Assembly: GCF_012524115.1 (NCBI RefSeq)
Contig: NZ_JAAZWB010000085.1
Coordinates: 31,217-95,216 of the forward strand
Origin: Bacillus sp. RO1
GTDB taxonomy: Bacteria > Bacillota > Bacilli > Bacillales > Bacillaceae_I
Reading direction: 5' to 3'
Length of the DNA: 64,000 nucleotides
Shown: positions 1 to 9,396 of the stretch, piece after piece
How positions within the stretch are numbered: the first letter of the stretch is position 1
Layout: the number at the start of each line of letters is the position of its first letter
Position numbers and translations under genes: made by a program
Notes under the pieces: model-generated
Database searches by the model: none
What the model was told of the DNA's origin: nothing
Seen by the model: the letters and a program-made list of their open reading frames with translations, nothing else

Positions 1-5
1 CAAGG

Positions 6-920
6 TTATTTTCCATTTGCATTCCCTCCAAAGGCTTTCTTAAATTCTTGAGTTATAAGAGATAAAGACCTTGATTGCTTTTCGTATTCCATCCCTTTAT
101 GGACGGAATGCAACAGTACGTCTACACAAAGTTGTTTGAACTCCTCATTTTCGGTGCTCTTCTCCATTTCTTTTTGCTTCGAAATGGTTGCAATCATGAT
201 GGCAGCACGGATACCTGGTGCATGCTTGCCTTTATTCAAGCATTTGTCTCTAAGAGCTGAAATGAAATTAGTAATCTGTATGGCTTCCTCTTCTGATATA
301 TCTACCTTCTGCTTCAAAATCTCCGTTTCTGCATTTTTCTCCATATATCCAAGTTCCAAGGTAATCATTCGGTCCAGCAATGCATCCTGTGTTTTGTGCA
401 CGCCTGCATATTCAGCAGGATTGCTCGTAAAAATGATGGAGAAATCCTCATGAACTTTCACCCACTTCTCTTCGTGCTTGGACCCATATAAGGGAAGAAC
501 TCCCTCTTCGATAACCGATAAGAAAAGATTGTTTGTTTCAGGTTTGGACCGTGTAAATTCATCGTAGATAAGTGTATATCCGTTTTTTACCGCTTCCAAT
601 AATAGCCCTTCCTGGAAAGACTCTTTCATTGTTTCTTCCTTTTTCATGACCGAGCGGACATAATTATCCACTAATAGCTTCTTGGTGTATCCGTTAAAGT
701 CTCCTAGCAGATCTGCATTGGTCATTTCTTCATGCCCTTGCAGTACCACCACCGGCCTCTCAAGTTGTCTGGCAACATGGAGTGCCATGGATGTCTTTCC
801 TACTCCAGTCGGTCCAGTAAAATGGACGGGGAAACCATTTTTTAAGTAGTCTAACGTTCTAGAAGAAATCTCCTCTACCTTAGCATGTGTCACAATCTCC
901 TTCTCCAGCTGTTTGTTCAT
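6..920 (-). CDS. gvpN: Gas vesicle protein GvpN, MoxR-type AAA+ ATPase
   Basis: This 304-residue AAA+ ATPase of the GvpN family acts in gas-vesicle assembly or enlargement in the cytoplasm. A Walker A motif (GPTGVGKT) lies at residues 36-43 and a Walker B (LIYDEF) at about 117-122, followed by a sensor-1-like segment (FTSNPAEYAG). The length is normal for GvpN. GGAGG lies nine bases before the ATG. It is the last gene of the gvp cluster visible here; the cluster runs off the left edge, where gvpF and other genes would be expected by comparison with Bacillus megaterium. Confidence 0.93.
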   Translation of the reverse strand: MNKQLEKEIVTHAKVEEISSRTLDYLKNGFPVHFTGPTGVGKTSMALHVARQLERPVVVLQGHEEMTNADLLGDFNGYTKKLLVDNYVRSVMKKEETMKESFQEGLLLEAVKNGYTLIYDEFTRSKPETNNLFLSVIEEGVLPLYGSKHEEKWVKVHEDFSIIFTSNPAEYAGVHKTQDALLDRMITLELGYMEKNAETEILKQKVDISEEEAIQITNFISALRDKCLNKGKHAPGIRAAIMIATISKQKEMEKSTENEEFKQLCVDVLLHSVHKGMEYEKQSRSLSLITQEFKKAFGGNANGK

Positions 921-948
921 ATCCTACTACCTCCATTGCAAATGGCCC

Positions 949-1215
949 TTACTCATTGTTCAAATCTATGGAACTTCTTGAACGTAAGCTCCTTCGATTA
1001 TATGATTCTACTTCCATGTCTTTATTAAGTTTGGCATGATAAACACCAACCATTTGGTCTTTGGCATATGCCTTCATGTATTCTTTTTCTTCTATTACTT
1101 CTACAACAACGTCCCAGCCATGGTCAGTAGGCTGCACAGCTGTGATCTTATATGGAGGTTTTACGAACTCCGTAAAAAAATCTGTTACCTCTTTCAACAC
1201 CTTCTTCATGCTCAA
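949..1215 (-). CDS. gvpR: Gas vesicle protein GvpR (GvpO family)
   Basis: This small accessory gas-vesicle protein of the GvpO/GvpR family has the WDVVVEVIEEKEY core typical of the family. The longest open frame begins at 1293, but that extension would cover the gvpA-gvpR hairpin. A G-rich Shine-Dalgarno (AAGGTGGGG) ends just before 1215, so the start is a TTG around 1213-1215 or the ATG at 1207-1209. The protein is then about 87-89 residues. It lies between gvpA and gvpN, as gvpR does in B. megaterium. Its exact role in the vesicle is not known. Confidence 0.85.
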   Translation of the reverse strand: MSMKKVLKEVTDFFTEFVKPPYKITAVQPTDHGWDVVVEVIEEKEYMKAYAKDQMVGVYHAKLNKDMEVESYNRRSLRSRSSIDLNNE

Positions 1216-1246
1216 TGCCAACCCCACCTTTATGGAAAATGGAACA

Positions 1247-1269
1247 AAGGCACATGTAATATGTGCCTT
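1247..1269 (-). promoter_or_regulatory. Hairpin between gvpA and gvpR (attenuator or mRNA stabiliser)
   Basis: A perfect 9-bp inverted repeat (AAGGCACAT / ATGTGCCTT, 5-base loop) stands 30 bases after the gvpA stop. On the minus strand it is followed by a short T-rich run. Such a hairpin could end most transcripts after gvpA, or protect their 3' end, giving excess shell protein over accessory proteins. Confidence 0.6.
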
Positions 1270-1296
1270 GATTCCCAAGTATTCATTTATCAACTT

Positions 1297-1557
1297 TTAT
1301 GCATTTTGACGTTCTGTAGATTGTCCGGATAAGTGAAATTCTCCGTCCATTAGGTCATCTCTTAATAATCCAACTGCTTCTGCATAGCGCAACCATGTAT
1401 CCACACTGGCGATTACTACGCGCGCTTCCACTGTGATCAGTTCAATTCCAACAAGGGATACACGTGCATAGACGTCAATGACGACACCCTTGTCTAAAAT
1501 TCTATCGATTACTTCTGCAAGACTGGATCCATCCGTACTTTTTTGGATAGCTGCCAT
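1297..1557 (-). CDS. gvpA: Major gas vesicle structural protein GvpA/GvpB
   Basis: This 86-residue protein is the main shell subunit of gas vesicles. The conserved GvpA core is intact: [16 protein letters not shown], then [35 protein letters not shown], seen here in sequence from about residue 13 to 65. The C-terminal tail is short and polar. Its ATG follows the gvpQ stop by one base and has a good AAAGGAGTG site. B. megaterium has two gvpA-like genes (gvpA, gvpB); position after gvpP and gvpQ corresponds to gvpB. No second gvpA precedes gvpP here. Confidence 0.95.
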   Translation of the reverse strand: MAAIQKSTDGSSLAEVIDRILDKGVVIDVYARVSLVGIELITVEARVVIASVDTWLRYAEAVGLLRDDLMDGEFHLSGQSTERQNA

Positions 1558-1558
1558 T

Positions 1559-1978
1559 TTACTTCACTCCTTTAATGTCACTCACATTTTGGATTTGATC
1601 GCTTCGTTTCACGGAATTCATTCCATTTAAATCATCTGCCCTTTTCACATTTGAATAGGATTTGATTCCACTGGAACGACTTCCCTTTCCGACTTTTTCT
1701 TGAAAGCTTTCACCTGCATATTTTACTTCCTTCAATCGATCTTTCACCTTTAACAGCGAGTCTTGCACTTTTCCCTGGATGTCCTTTGCCTTGCTGTGAA
1801 CCTTGTCTGCAAACTGATCCGTTGAATCATCTAAATTATCTGAAAATTCATTAACCTCCTTTTGCATCTTGTTCTTTGTTTTTTCCTTCTTATAAACTAG
1901 ATATTGTTCCGTGGCTTCTTTTTTAGCTTTCTTTAACAGTTTCTTCTTCAGTTCCTTCAGGTTGCTGGTCCCCTTCAT
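1559..1978 (-). CDS. gvpQ: Gas vesicle protein GvpQ
   Basis: This 139-residue, very lysine-rich, probably helical protein resembles B. megaterium GvpQ in position and composition ([23 protein letters not shown] near the N-terminus). No catalytic motif is visible. It overlaps the end of gvpP by 56 bases, which suggests translational coupling; the ribosome site before its ATG is weak (GGCGAG). Its function in vesicle formation is unknown. Identification rests mainly on context and composition. Confidence 0.75.
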   Translation of the reverse strand: MKGTSNLKELKKKLLKKAKKEATEQYLVYKKEKTKNKMQKEVNEFSDNLDDSTDQFADKVHSKAKDIQGKVQDSLLKVKDRLKEVKYAGESFQEKVGKGSRSSGIKSYSNVKRADDLNGMNSVKRSDQIQNVSDIKGVK

Positions 1979-2117
1979 CTCGCCGAAAAAATTTCATCAC
2001 CTTATTGCGACGCTCTTTCTTAAATAGTAAAGCAGAGCTTGCTGCTACTCCCCCGACAACTGCCCCTGTTACCCACTTGCTTTTACTAAGTTGCATGGCA
2101 CTATTTTTTACACTCAT
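1923..2117 (-). CDS. gvpP: Gas vesicle protein GvpP-like
   Basis: This 64-residue protein has one hydrophobic glycine/alanine segment (about residues 15-30, WVTGAVVGGVAASSALLF), a basic stretch (KKERRNK) and an acidic tail, as in YtxH-like small proteins. AAAGGAG lies at good distance before its ATG. It is the first gene after the probable gvp promoter and overlaps gvpQ. The name is given by its position ahead of gvpQ and gvpA, as in B. megaterium. Confidence 0.7.
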   Translation of the reverse strand: MSVKNSAMQLSKSKWVTGAVVGGVAASSALLFKKERRNKVMKFFRRDEGDQQPEGTEEETVKES

Positions 2118-2161
2118 TTACATCCACTCCTTTAAAAGATTTTTATTCTGTTTCAGGTTAT

Positions 2162-2187
2162 ATTCACTCTCTGTCTCATCTTTAAAC
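2162..2187 (-). promoter_or_regulatory. SigB-like promoter of the gvp operon
   Basis: Reading towards gvpP, GTTTAA is followed after 14 bases by GTGAAT, close to the general-stress sigma-B pattern (GTTTAA-N12-14-GGGWAW, one mismatch in the -10). No good sigma-A pair was seen in the same interval. Confidence 0.45.
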
Positions 2188-2264
2188 AAAAATCAGGAAA
2201 AAGGGTACTATTCCCTACAGATTTAGTAATTGATTCCTTGAGTGGGAACTTTTCTTTTCTTGCC

Positions 2265-2296
2265 AGAAATAAAAAAAACCGGGCAAGGCCCGGTGC
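2265..2296 (-). terminator. Intrinsic terminator upstream of gvp
   Basis: ACCGGGC / GCCCGGT with a 3-base loop is followed on the minus strand by eight T residues. It separates gvp from upstream minus-strand transcription (gene at 2524-2766). Confidence 0.85.
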
Positions 2297-2379
2297 TTTA
2301 ATAGTTATAAAACTTTAGTTATCGGTTAGTCACCGCTGTTGATTCGGGGAATTTTTCCTTCCCATAAAAATTATTTAAT

Positions 2380-2446
2380 CCAACTTTTCATTTTATTGTC
2401 CAACTTGCAATTATATTAGCCACTTTTTCATTTTATTGTCCACTTT
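2380..2446. repeat. Two direct repeats in a gene-free stretch
   Basis: The interval 2297-2523 holds no gene. A segment ending in TTTTCATTTTATTGTCCA occurs twice, about 41 bases apart. A fragment at about 2331-2347 (CACCGCTGTTGATTC) matches the outer end of the dispersed repeat family found elsewhere in the window. Confidence 0.6.
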
Positions 2447-2523
2447 ACGCCATATAAATGCCATTCGACACACATCGACACATTCAATATTGAAGAAACT
2501 CACAGACAGCTAACAGGCATTTT

Positions 2524-2766
2524 TTACATTTCACGGACCCATTGGACAAGCTTTAGGGATAAATGGGTAACATCCTCTGCAGAATCTAACACAGATTGGA
2601 ACTCTGCCTTAAGCCTCTTCGTCAAACTCGTATTATCCTCCTCATACGGAATGATAGTAGACCATTTAATAGATGGAATCGCAATCAATGTATGTTCCTC
2701 TTTTTTATTCTCATGTATATACACGCTAACAGTATCAACCTCTAAATTCGCTTTTCTAATCTTCAT
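2524..2766 (-). CDS. Hypothetical 80-residue protein
   Basis: This small soluble protein is not recognised. AGGAGG lies ten bases before the ATG, which makes translation likely. It has no signal peptide, membrane segment or cysteine, and is rich in charged residues, with a C-terminal half that looks helical. It stands alone between bioY (divergent) and the gvp operon; a terminator lies about 230 bases downstream. Confidence 0.65.
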   Translation of the reverse strand: MKIRKANLEVDTVSVYIHENKKEEHTLIAIPSIKWSTIIPYEEDNTSLTKRLKAEFQSVLDSAEDVTHLSLKLVQWVREM

Positions 2767-2836
2767 GCAGAAACGTCCTCCTAAACTTTATAGTTCATAT
2801 TTTAGCGAGGCTAAGTAAAATATTCAACCACGTCAT

Positions 2837-2886
2837 TTGTTAACCAAACAAATAATGGTGTTGACAACTATCAAACTTTTAGATTA
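2837..2886 (+). promoter_or_regulatory. bioY promoter with BirA-like operator
   Basis: TTGTTAACC (2837-2845) and TGTTGACAA (2859-2867) form an imperfect palindrome like the BirA operator of Firmicutes. The right half-site contains the -35 TTGACA (2861-2866); a -10-like TATTAT follows 18 bases later. A third half-site-like TTGTCAAC lies near 2895. BirA loaded with biotinyl-AMP would block the promoter. Confidence 0.65.
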
Positions 2887-2927
2887 TTATTTTATTGTCA
2901 ACTACATACAACAAAGGGGTTTACATT

Positions 2928-3524
2928 ATGAAACGTTCACTGTCAACATTGGATATTACTTACGCAGCCATGTTTGTTGCCTTGATGGCAATTGGTGCCA
3001 ATATCGTATCTTGGATGCCATTTCTTCAAGTCGGTGGTGTTCCACTATCTATGCAACCATTTTTCTGTGTGTTAGCCGGAATATTATTAGGATCAAGACT
3101 TGGAGCCATTTCCATGATTGTTTATTTACTAGTAGGTATCGCAGGTGCACCAGTCTTTGCTCAGTTTAGTTCAGGATTTGCAACGATTATCGGTCCGACA
3201 GGAGGATTCCTATTATCCTATGTGGCTGCCGCTTTTGCAGCTGGACTGATTGTAGAAAAGAAAGCTCAGCCGAAATTAGGCACATTTATGTTTGCTTCTT
3301 TCATTGGCATTATTCTTATTTATTTTATCGGAACAAACTACATGTTTATGATTCTAAACTATGTTTTAGATATAAGCACACCATATATTGCGGCCTGGAC
3401 AACAATGACCCTTTTCGCTATAAAAGACGTTGTGTTTACAATCCTATGCGCATTGCTTGCTGCTAGATTATACTATGTTGTCAATAAAACAACCAAAGCA
3501 CCTTACACACGTAAAATCGCTTAA
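2928..3524 (+). CDS. bioY: Biotin transporter BioY
   Basis: This 198-residue membrane protein is the substrate-binding S component of an ECF-type biotin importer. About six hydrophobic segments are visible and the family features GVPLSMQPFF (about residues 38-47) and the GFLLSYV(A)AAF region are present. The ATG at 2928 is preferred over the upstream in-frame codon because AAAGGGG lies eight bases before it. The gene has a BirA-like operator and its own terminator, so it is a single biotin-controlled unit; shared ECF ATPases would be elsewhere. Confidence 0.95.
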   Translation: MKRSLSTLDITYAAMFVALMAIGANIVSWMPFLQVGGVPLSMQPFFCVLAGILLGSRLGAISMIVYLLVGIAGAPVFAQFSSGFATIIGPTGGFLLSYVAAAFAAGLIVEKKAQPKLGTFMFASFIGIILIYFIGTNYMFMILNYVLDISTPYIAAWTTMTLFAIKDVVFTILCALLAARLYYVVNKTTKAPYTRKIA

Positions 3525-3530
3525 CTAAAC

Positions 3531-3568
3531 AAAAGCCAGGCCGCAAATCGCGCAGCCTGGCTTTGTTG
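3531..3568. terminator. Bidirectional terminator between bioY and the YuiF-type transporter
   Basis: AAAGCCAGGC / GCCTGGCTTT with a 13-base loop lies between converging genes, with T-rich tracts on both strands. Confidence 0.9.
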
Positions 3569-3574
3569 TGTATT

Positions 3575-4906
3575 TTATAAAATTACCGCTGCAATACAAC
3601 CAAAAATAATCAGCGGAATATTGTAATGTAGAAACGTCGGTACACACGTATCCCAAATGTGGTTATGTTGACCGTCGGCATTCAAACCTGAAGTTGGTCC
3701 AAGCGTACTATCAGAGGCAGGAGACCCTGCATCACCTAGAGCAGCAGCCGTACCAACGATAGCAATGGTTGCCATTGCGCTGAAACCAAGCTCCGCACAT
3801 AACGGAACAAATATCGCTGCAATAATAGGTATCGTGGAAAAAGAAGATCCGATCCCCATTGTGATGAGAAGCCCGACTATCAGCATAGCTAATGCTGCAA
3901 GCAACTGATTAGATCCAATCCACTCTGCAGAAGAAGCAACCAATGTCTCAATATGGCCAGTCTCTCTTAATACACTAGCAAACCCAGAAGCTGCAATCAT
4001 GACGAATCCGATGAATGCCATCATACGCATACCAGACGTGAGGATAACATCGGTCTCAGTGGACTTCATTACTCCGCCCGCATACAGGATGATGATACCT
4101 ACAAGAGAACCATATATCATTCCATCTACACCAAGCACATCACTTAGATAGACTTGCGTAGCAAGAGAGATAACAACCGCCACTAAAGCAATGAGGATGG
4201 ACTTTTTCGAATATGTCTCTGTTTCTTGATCTGCAATAGCTTTTTGTTCGTATGTTCTCGGCTTTCTATAGCTAAAGAAAACCGCGATAAGAAGTCCTAC
4301 TAACATTCCTGAAACAGGAATTAACATGGCTGTCGGAATAGAGGATAAGCTGATATCCAATCCGCTTTCTTTCATATTCGTTTTTAGGATACCATGAAAA
4401 ATACCACCAAAACCGACTGGCAACAGAATATACGGTGCTGTTAATCCGAATGTAATGATGGTCGCTGTAAGCCTTCTGTCAATATTCAGTTCATTCAATA
4501 TTTTAAGTAAGGGCGGAATTAGAATTGGAATGAACGCAATATGAACAGGAACGGCGTTTTGGGACATAATGGAGACAGCTAGAATTATTAATAATATAAG
4601 TACTTTAGATAACGCTTTTTTGCGTGAATCCTCTTTTGTCCCTACAAGCTTGATTGCACCTTCGACAAGTGCATCCGGAAGACCTGTTTTGGATAATGCC
4701 ACTGCAAAAGCACCCAAAAGTGCATAACTAAGGGCTACCGCTGCATTCCCTCCCAGACCATTTGTAAAAGTATTAATAGTGGTTTCGAGGCCTAAACCTC
4801 CCACCATTCCTCCAATAAAAGCACCTGAAACCAGGGCAAGTACAACATTTATTCTAAGTAAACTTAATGTAAGCATAACCAATACGGCTATGATAACTGC
4901 ATTCAT
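3575..4906 (-). CDS. yuiF: YuiF-type transporter, NhaC superfamily
   Basis: This 443-residue integral membrane protein belongs to the Na+/H+ antiporter (NhaC) superfamily and is the YuiF type by sequence character and position beside pepA and bioY. Roughly 11 hydrophobic helices are visible. Typical features are [16 protein letters not shown] in the middle and the [15 protein letters not shown] signature near the C-terminus. AAAGGAAG precedes the ATG. The substrate is uncertain: Na+/H+ exchange is the family label, but amino-acid transport has been suggested for relatives. Confidence 0.85.
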   Translation of the reverse strand: MNAVIIAVLVMLTLSLLRINVVLALVSGAFIGGMVGGLGLETTINTFTNGLGGNAAVALSYALLGAFAVALSKTGLPDALVEGAIKLVGTKEDSRKKALSKVLILLIILAVSIMSQNAVPVHIAFIPILIPPLLKILNELNIDRRLTATIITFGLTAPYILLPVGFGGIFHGILKTNMKESGLDISLSSIPTAMLIPVSGMLVGLLIAVFFSYRKPRTYEQKAIADQETETYSKKSILIALVAVVISLATQVYLSDVLGVDGMIYGSLVGIIILYAGGVMKSTETDVILTSGMRMMAFIGFVMIAASGFASVLRETGHIETLVASSAEWIGSNQLLAALAMLIVGLLITMGIGSSFSTIPIIAAIFVPLCAELGFSAMATIAIVGTAAALGDAGSPASDSTLGPTSGLNADGQHNHIWDTCVPTFLHYNIPLIIFGCIAAVIL

Positions 4907-5057
4907 AATAAAGACTTCCTTTCTTTCTGTGTTTCTTGTTGCCTTTGCTTTAGTTAATTAAATCATTAGAGAATTAGAGTAAAAAAGCATAGAAACAAAT
5001 TAACATAGATGTTGAATGACTGTCAACGGAAAAGTTAGGAAGTCAACTTGAAACGCG

Positions 5058-5100
5058 CAAAAAAATAATGCGCACCCTACTTAGGATGCGCATTAAGTAC
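5058..5100 (-). terminator. Terminator of pepA
   Basis: A stem AATGCGCA / TGCGCATT (with inner CCTA / TAGG pairing) is followed on the minus strand by ATTTTTTT. Confidence 0.9.
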
Positions 5101-5115
5101 ACTCTGTATAAACGA

Positions 5116-6624
5116 TTAGTTTTCTTCTGTCTGTCCAAAACGTTCTACTAACGTTACTAGCGTTCGTACCATCGCACCTGTTCCGCCGCTTGGTCCAAGG
5201 TCATGAGAAGACTTTGAAGTAGCTGTGCCCGCGATATCCAAGTGAACCCATGGTGTACCTTCTGCAAATTCTCCGATGAACGCTCCTGCAAAAATAGCGT
5301 GTCCGTCACGACCTGGAGAGTTGTTCAAGTCGGCTACTTTACTGCTGCGAACTCTTTCTTTTGCATGGTCAAAAATTGGAAGTCTCCACATTTCTTCTCC
5401 CGCTTCATGGGATGCTTCAAGCACTTGTTCAAACCATGCTTCGTCATTGGTCATTGCACCTGTGGTGTGGTGACCTAATGCGATGATGACACCGCCTGTA
5501 AGGGTAGCAACGTCGACAAGGTAGTTAGCACCGTGTTGCTTAGCATAGGTTACTGCATCGGCTAATACAAGACGACCTTCCGCATCGGTGTTTAAGATCT
5601 CAATCGTTTTTCCGCTCATTGATGTGATTACATCATCCGGTTTGAAGGCATCTCCGCTAATCATATTATCCGTTGATGCAATAACAGCTAGGACATTTTG
5701 CTCTGGCTTCAGTTCTCCAATCGCTTCCATTGCTCCTAGAACTGTTGCTGCTCCACCCATATCTGTTTTCATCCCAACTATACCGTCTTTCGGTTTGATG
5801 GAATATCCTCCAGTATCAAAAGTAATTCCTTTTCCGACTAAGCCAATGACATCTGTCCAGTCTTCTTTTCCTTGATATTTCAACACAATCATTTTAGGTG
5901 GTTCCACGGACCCTTTATTCACGGCTAACAAAGCACCCATACCAAGCTTCTCCATCTCTTCTTTTTCAAGGATCTCTAGCTCAAATCCATACTTCTCTGC
6001 TAGGCCTGCAGCATGGTTTGCCAGGTCTGTGGCAGTCAGCATATTTCCTGGCAGGTTAACAAGTGTACGCGCAGTGTTTGTGCCTTTTGCAAACACATAT
6101 CCTACATGTGCACTTGCTCCCACCTCTTCTTTATCATAATCTGTTAAGAGAATAACCTGATTCAGTGTCACTTCTGGTTCATTAGATTTTTGCTTATATC
6201 CATCAAACTTATATGTGGATAATGGAATGGACTCTCCTAACGCATGAGCAGCGTCTAACACATCCACATCTTCCGTTACAAAAGTATCAATGGCGACTAC
6301 AACTTGGTTAAGCTTGGATTCTTGAATGGTTTTACCCACTTTGCCAAAAACTTTACGCAACTCAACGAAAGTTAGTTTTTCTTCACGACCTGTCCCCACT
6401 ACAAAAATTCTTTTGTATGACGTTTTGCCGAATGTATGTATTCTTGCTAACTTTCCTTTTTTCGCAGATATGTCTCCATCCTTTAATAACTGTGTCAGAT
6501 GCCCTTCCAATTGAGAATCTAGTTCTCCCAATAAACCATCTAACTTGCTATGTTTCTCGGAAAGGCCTACTACTAGTGCCTCCTGTTGATTTGAAAAATC
6601 AGCTACATTATGTACGACAAACAT
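5116..6624 (-). CDS. pepA: Leucyl aminopeptidase (M17 family)
   Basis: This 502-residue cytosolic aminopeptidase (YuiE in B. subtilis) removes N-terminal residues from peptides using two metal ions. The M17 signature NTDAEGRL is at about residues 344-351; [13 protein letters not shown] contributes further metal and catalytic residues, and the HHTTGAMTN region follows. GGAGG stands eight to nine bases before the ATG. It has its own terminator and is transcribed away from yuiD. Confidence 0.96.
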   Translation of the reverse strand: MFVVHNVADFSNQQEALVVGLSEKHSKLDGLLGELDSQLEGHLTQLLKDGDISAKKGKLARIHTFGKTSYKRIFVVGTGREEKLTFVELRKVFGKVGKTIQESKLNQVVVAIDTFVTEDVDVLDAAHALGESIPLSTYKFDGYKQKSNEPEVTLNQVILLTDYDKEEVGASAHVGYVFAKGTNTARTLVNLPGNMLTATDLANHAAGLAEKYGFELEILEKEEMEKLGMGALLAVNKGSVEPPKMIVLKYQGKEDWTDVIGLVGKGITFDTGGYSIKPKDGIVGMKTDMGGAATVLGAMEAIGELKPEQNVLAVIASTDNMISGDAFKPDDVITSMSGKTIEILNTDAEGRLVLADAVTYAKQHGANYLVDVATLTGGVIIALGHHTTGAMTNDEAWFEQVLEASHEAGEEMWRLPIFDHAKERVRSSKVADLNNSPGRDGHAIFAGAFIGEFAEGTPWVHLDIAGTATSKSSHDLGPSGGTGAMVRTLVTLVERFGQTEEN

Positions 6625-6894
6625 ATTTGTACACCTCCATTTTATTATAATTATATTATATCGAACTTAAGGAAATATTTCGAGTTTCTAATCATATTCA
6701 AAAGTGGTCCAAATCAGATAAGTTTGTACTCTAATCATCATTTTGTCCTATATTCACCTTAACAAATTCGTTATAATGATTCATAATAATAAGAATATTA
6801 ATTATCTATACATAACACTCTACTTAACGTGCTTCATCCCTTAAGAATGGGTATAGTAATAGATACAACTGCAGAGAAAGGACGATTCTATCAA

Positions 6895-7377
6895 ATGGAG
6901 TTATTTTCTAATTTTCCTTTATGGGCTGCTTTGGCAGCAATCGGTTTTGCACAATTTGTAAAGGTACCTATTCAATATATTGCCTCTAGAAGAATTGATT
7001 GGTCCTTGATCACAAGTACAGGAGGAATGCCAAGTTCCCACTCCGCTGCGGTTACGGCTCTGGCTACAGGCGTTGCATTTGAAACAGGACTGGATTCTCC
7101 CATTTTTGCAGTAGCCACTGTATTTGCCATTATTGTCATGTTTGATGCAACCGGAGTTAGAAGACATGCCGGCGAACAAGCCACTGTGTTAAACAAACTT
7201 GTTGGAGATTTTAATCGTTTTGTGGAAGAGACCAAGAAATGGCCAAAAATGAATGAGCAAGAAAAAGTAAAAGACCTGAAAGAACTGTTAGGACATAAAC
7301 CAATCGAAGTATTTTTCGGTGCGATTACCGGGATTTTACTGACCATCGTTTTGCATTACTTTGCTTATGTTTTGTAA
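6895..7377 (+). CDS. yuiD: Divergent PAP2 family membrane protein YuiD
   Basis: This 160-residue membrane protein of the divergent PAP2 family has the phosphatase-like motif GGMPSSHSA at residues 43-51 and hydrophobic segments at both ends. The start at 6895 gives the family length; AAAGGA lies 12 bases before it. Relatives are assumed to be membrane lipid-phosphate phosphatases, but the activity of YuiD is not established. A good -10 (TATAAT) lies near 6771-6776. Its end is followed by the next gene after 13 bases. Confidence 0.88.
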   Translation: MELFSNFPLWAALAAIGFAQFVKVPIQYIASRRIDWSLITSTGGMPSSHSAAVTALATGVAFETGLDSPIFAVATVFAIIVMFDATGVRRHAGEQATVLNKLVGDFNRFVEETKKWPKMNEQEKVKDLKELLGHKPIEVFFGAITGILLTIVLHYFAYVL

Positions 7378-7390
7378 AGGGGGGGAAGTT

Positions 7391-8197
7391 TTGAGACTCA
7401 TATCCATTTGTCCGAGCAACACAGAGTTGCTCCACTATCTAGGTTTGACAAACACACTAGTTGGAGTGGATGATTTCTCTGATTGGCCTAAAGAAGTTTC
7501 AAATCTACCGAAGCTTGGACCAGATTTGAATATCAATATGGAAAAACTGGAAGCCTTGGAGCCTGACTTAGTATTGGCCAGTTTAAGTGTCCCTGGAATG
7601 GAGCGAAATGTTCGAGAATTGGAAAAGCGCTCCATCCCGCATGTTGTCTTAAATCCTCAATCACTTGAGGAAATTGCCCGTGACTTGTTGACGGTAGGAG
7701 AACTTACAAATTCTTCTTCAAAGGCAAACGAGATTGTTTCCTCTATGCGTAAAATTATCCATACATACAGACAGTGCGCAACACATTGTGAAAATAGACC
7801 GTCTTTATATTGGGAATGGTGGCCAAAACCAATTTTCACTCCGGGCAAGGTCAATTGGCTGACTGAAGTAAGTGATTTGGCTGGTGCGGTCAATATATTT
7901 TCGGATAAAAGTGTGGCAAGTTACCAGACTGAATGGGCAGAAGTAGTGGAGAAGAATCCTGATGCGATATGTATGATTTGGGTTGGTGTAAAAGAGTCAA
8001 AAATGAATCCTAAGCATGTATTGAAGCGAGAAAATGCCGACACGATCAACGCGGTTCAAAACTCCCAAATTTATGTATTAGAGGAAAGCCTCTATTGCAG
8101 GCCTTCGCCAAGGCTTATCTTAGGTTTACAAAAACTCGCTTCCCTTCTTCACCCTACTTGTTACCCTGCATACACAGGAAACGACCCTTTACTATAA
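7391..8197 (+). CDS. BtuF-like cobalamin-binding domain protein, no signal peptide
   Basis: This 268-residue protein has the fold of ABC-transporter periplasmic metallochelate-binding proteins, most like cobalamin-binding (BtuF-type) proteins: LISICPSNTELLHYLGL at the N-terminus, LKPDL-type loop (LEALEPDLVLA), and a conserved EWWPKPIFTPG stretch. The start is a TTG at 7391 preceded by a run of G residues (AAAGGGGGGGAAG). It has no signal peptide or lipobox, so it is probably cytosolic. It may be cotranscribed with yuiD. The ligand is not shown by the sequence. Confidence 0.8.
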   Translation: MRLISICPSNTELLHYLGLTNTLVGVDDFSDWPKEVSNLPKLGPDLNINMEKLEALEPDLVLASLSVPGMERNVRELEKRSIPHVVLNPQSLEEIARDLLTVGELTNSSSKANEIVSSMRKIIHTYRQCATHCENRPSLYWEWWPKPIFTPGKVNWLTEVSDLAGAVNIFSDKSVASYQTEWAEVVEKNPDAICMIWVGVKESKMNPKHVLKRENADTINAVQNSQIYVLEESLYCRPSPRLILGLQKLASLLHPTCYPAYTGNDPLL

Positions 8198-8205
8198 TAA
8201 TAAAA

Positions 8206-8248
8206 AGCCGTATCCTCAGAAATCATTCTGATAGGTACGGCTTTTGTC
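8206..8248. terminator. Bidirectional terminator between converging genes
   Basis: AAAAGCCGTA / TACGGCTTTT encloses an inner CAG/CTG pairing; T tracts flank both sides. Confidence 0.88.
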
Positions 8249-8251
8249 ATG

Positions 8252-8974
8252 CTATTCTCCGCTCCCTCTGTATTGCTGGCGGAACACCTGCATGCTTTCG
8301 TCTTCGTTTAATCTAGTCAACTCTTCCTCAGTCAATGTACCATCGCCTTTTTTGATAATGTAAACATCGATGGTCTGTTTGCCCCAATCATTGAATACTT
8401 CATCTACTGTGTCGTAATAGAGATCTATCTTATTTCCTTTAATTGCTCCGCCAATATCAGCCACTACACCGTAACCATAGCCGGGTATAAAAAGAATCGT
8501 ACCTATCGGAAATACATTGATATCTGCCGCAATGGTAGAATATAAATCCCTTTTGACTTTAAGTCCTGAGTATGTAATTCCATAGCTTGGATCGCCAGGA
8601 TTTTTGCCTGTTGATTCATAGCCTGCTGTATATCCAGTTGCGTGGACCGTATGTGTCTCGTATTGATCCCAGTCTAGATCCTCTAGCTTCTTGGGCTTTT
8701 CTATCGCCTCTTCTGCTGAGACCATGGTAGGTGTCGCAGAAAGGAAATTCAACTGCTTTAAATTCAGTCCGATTTTCTTGAAGAAACCTTCTTTTTCTTC
8801 TTCATTTTTTCCTTGTCCATTAGTGGCATATATGTTATTTTCTTTTAGCCAGTTGTGAATGGTTGATGCCTCAACACCTGATATGGATTGGAATGTTACA
8901 GACAAGGCTAGTACAAATAGTAAGCCGATAACCGTCCTTCGAAAAATCATTTTCGCTATTTTCATGTGACACAC
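8252..8974 (-). CDS. yuiC: YuiC, secreted 3D-domain protein
   Basis: This 241-residue protein starts with a signal peptide/anchor (hydrophobic residues about 12-33) and ends in a 3D (three-aspartate) domain related to MltA-type lytic transglycosylases and Rpf/Sps stationary-phase proteins. The acidic residues D173, D184 and D188 form the 3D signature (VADIGG, KIDLYYD). It probably cleaves or remodels peptidoglycan outside the cell. The GTG start at 8974 follows GAGAGGAG; an ATG at 8965 is the alternative. Confidence 0.87.
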   Translation of the reverse strand: MCHMKIAKMIFRRTVIGLLFVLALSVTFQSISGVEASTIHNWLKENNIYATNGQGKNEEEKEGFFKKIGLNLKQLNFLSATPTMVSAEEAIEKPKKLEDLDWDQYETHTVHATGYTAGYESTGKNPGDPSYGITYSGLKVKRDLYSTIAADINVFPIGTILFIPGYGYGVVADIGGAIKGNKIDLYYDTVDEVFNDWGKQTIDVYIIKKGDGTLTEEELTRLNEDESMQVFRQQYRGSGE

Positions 8975-9154
8975 TCACACTCCTCTCACAAGATATTCCT
9001 TCCCTGTTTTTAAGAAAAGTATTCCTTTTTTGTGAGAAAAGCTAGTAAACACCTATTTTTACCAATTAAAAATAATAGATTAGTGGAGTATTTCGAGGCA
9101 TCAGGCAATAAAAAAAGGTGCAAAAACGGAGGGTCCTTCTTTATCAAAAAAAAC

Positions 9155-9308
9155 ATTAGTTAGTGGTGTTAATAGCCGCTGTTCCTTTCCGCAAATGGCT
9201 TCGCTTTCCGCGGGACGGTGCTTGAGCCTCCTCACTTCGTTGCGGGGTCTCAACCAACCGTTTCTCCCCCGCAGGAGTCTCCGCCATTTGTTCCAATTCA
9301 CAGCTGGA
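9155..9308 (+). repeat. MITE-like dispersed repeat, copy 1 (forward)
   Basis: Starts with CCGCTGTT and the CAAATGGC-like end, passes through GCTTCGCTTTCCGCGGG, GCTTGAGCCTCCTC and GCGGGGTCTCAA, and ends GGAGTCTCCGCCATTTG...CAGC. The two ends are inverted (CAAATGGC / GCCATTTG) and the centre folds (CTTGAG / CTCAA). Confidence 0.85.
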
Positions 9309-9396
9309 AATCACATAAACGTTAGGTTAATGCTTATTCAATAAACTCAATTAGATTGCTTTTCATAAACCCTTGGATAAATGTAGACATCTTGTT

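Noticed and set aside
6..2117. Horizontally acquired gas-vesicle island
   Set aside because: The cluster is only partly visible, no mobility gene or tRNA is seen, and gvp operons are native to several Bacillaceae.
9101..9301. 66-codon frame in the dispersed repeat
   Set aside because: It covers the GC-rich repeat copy; other copies do not keep the frame.
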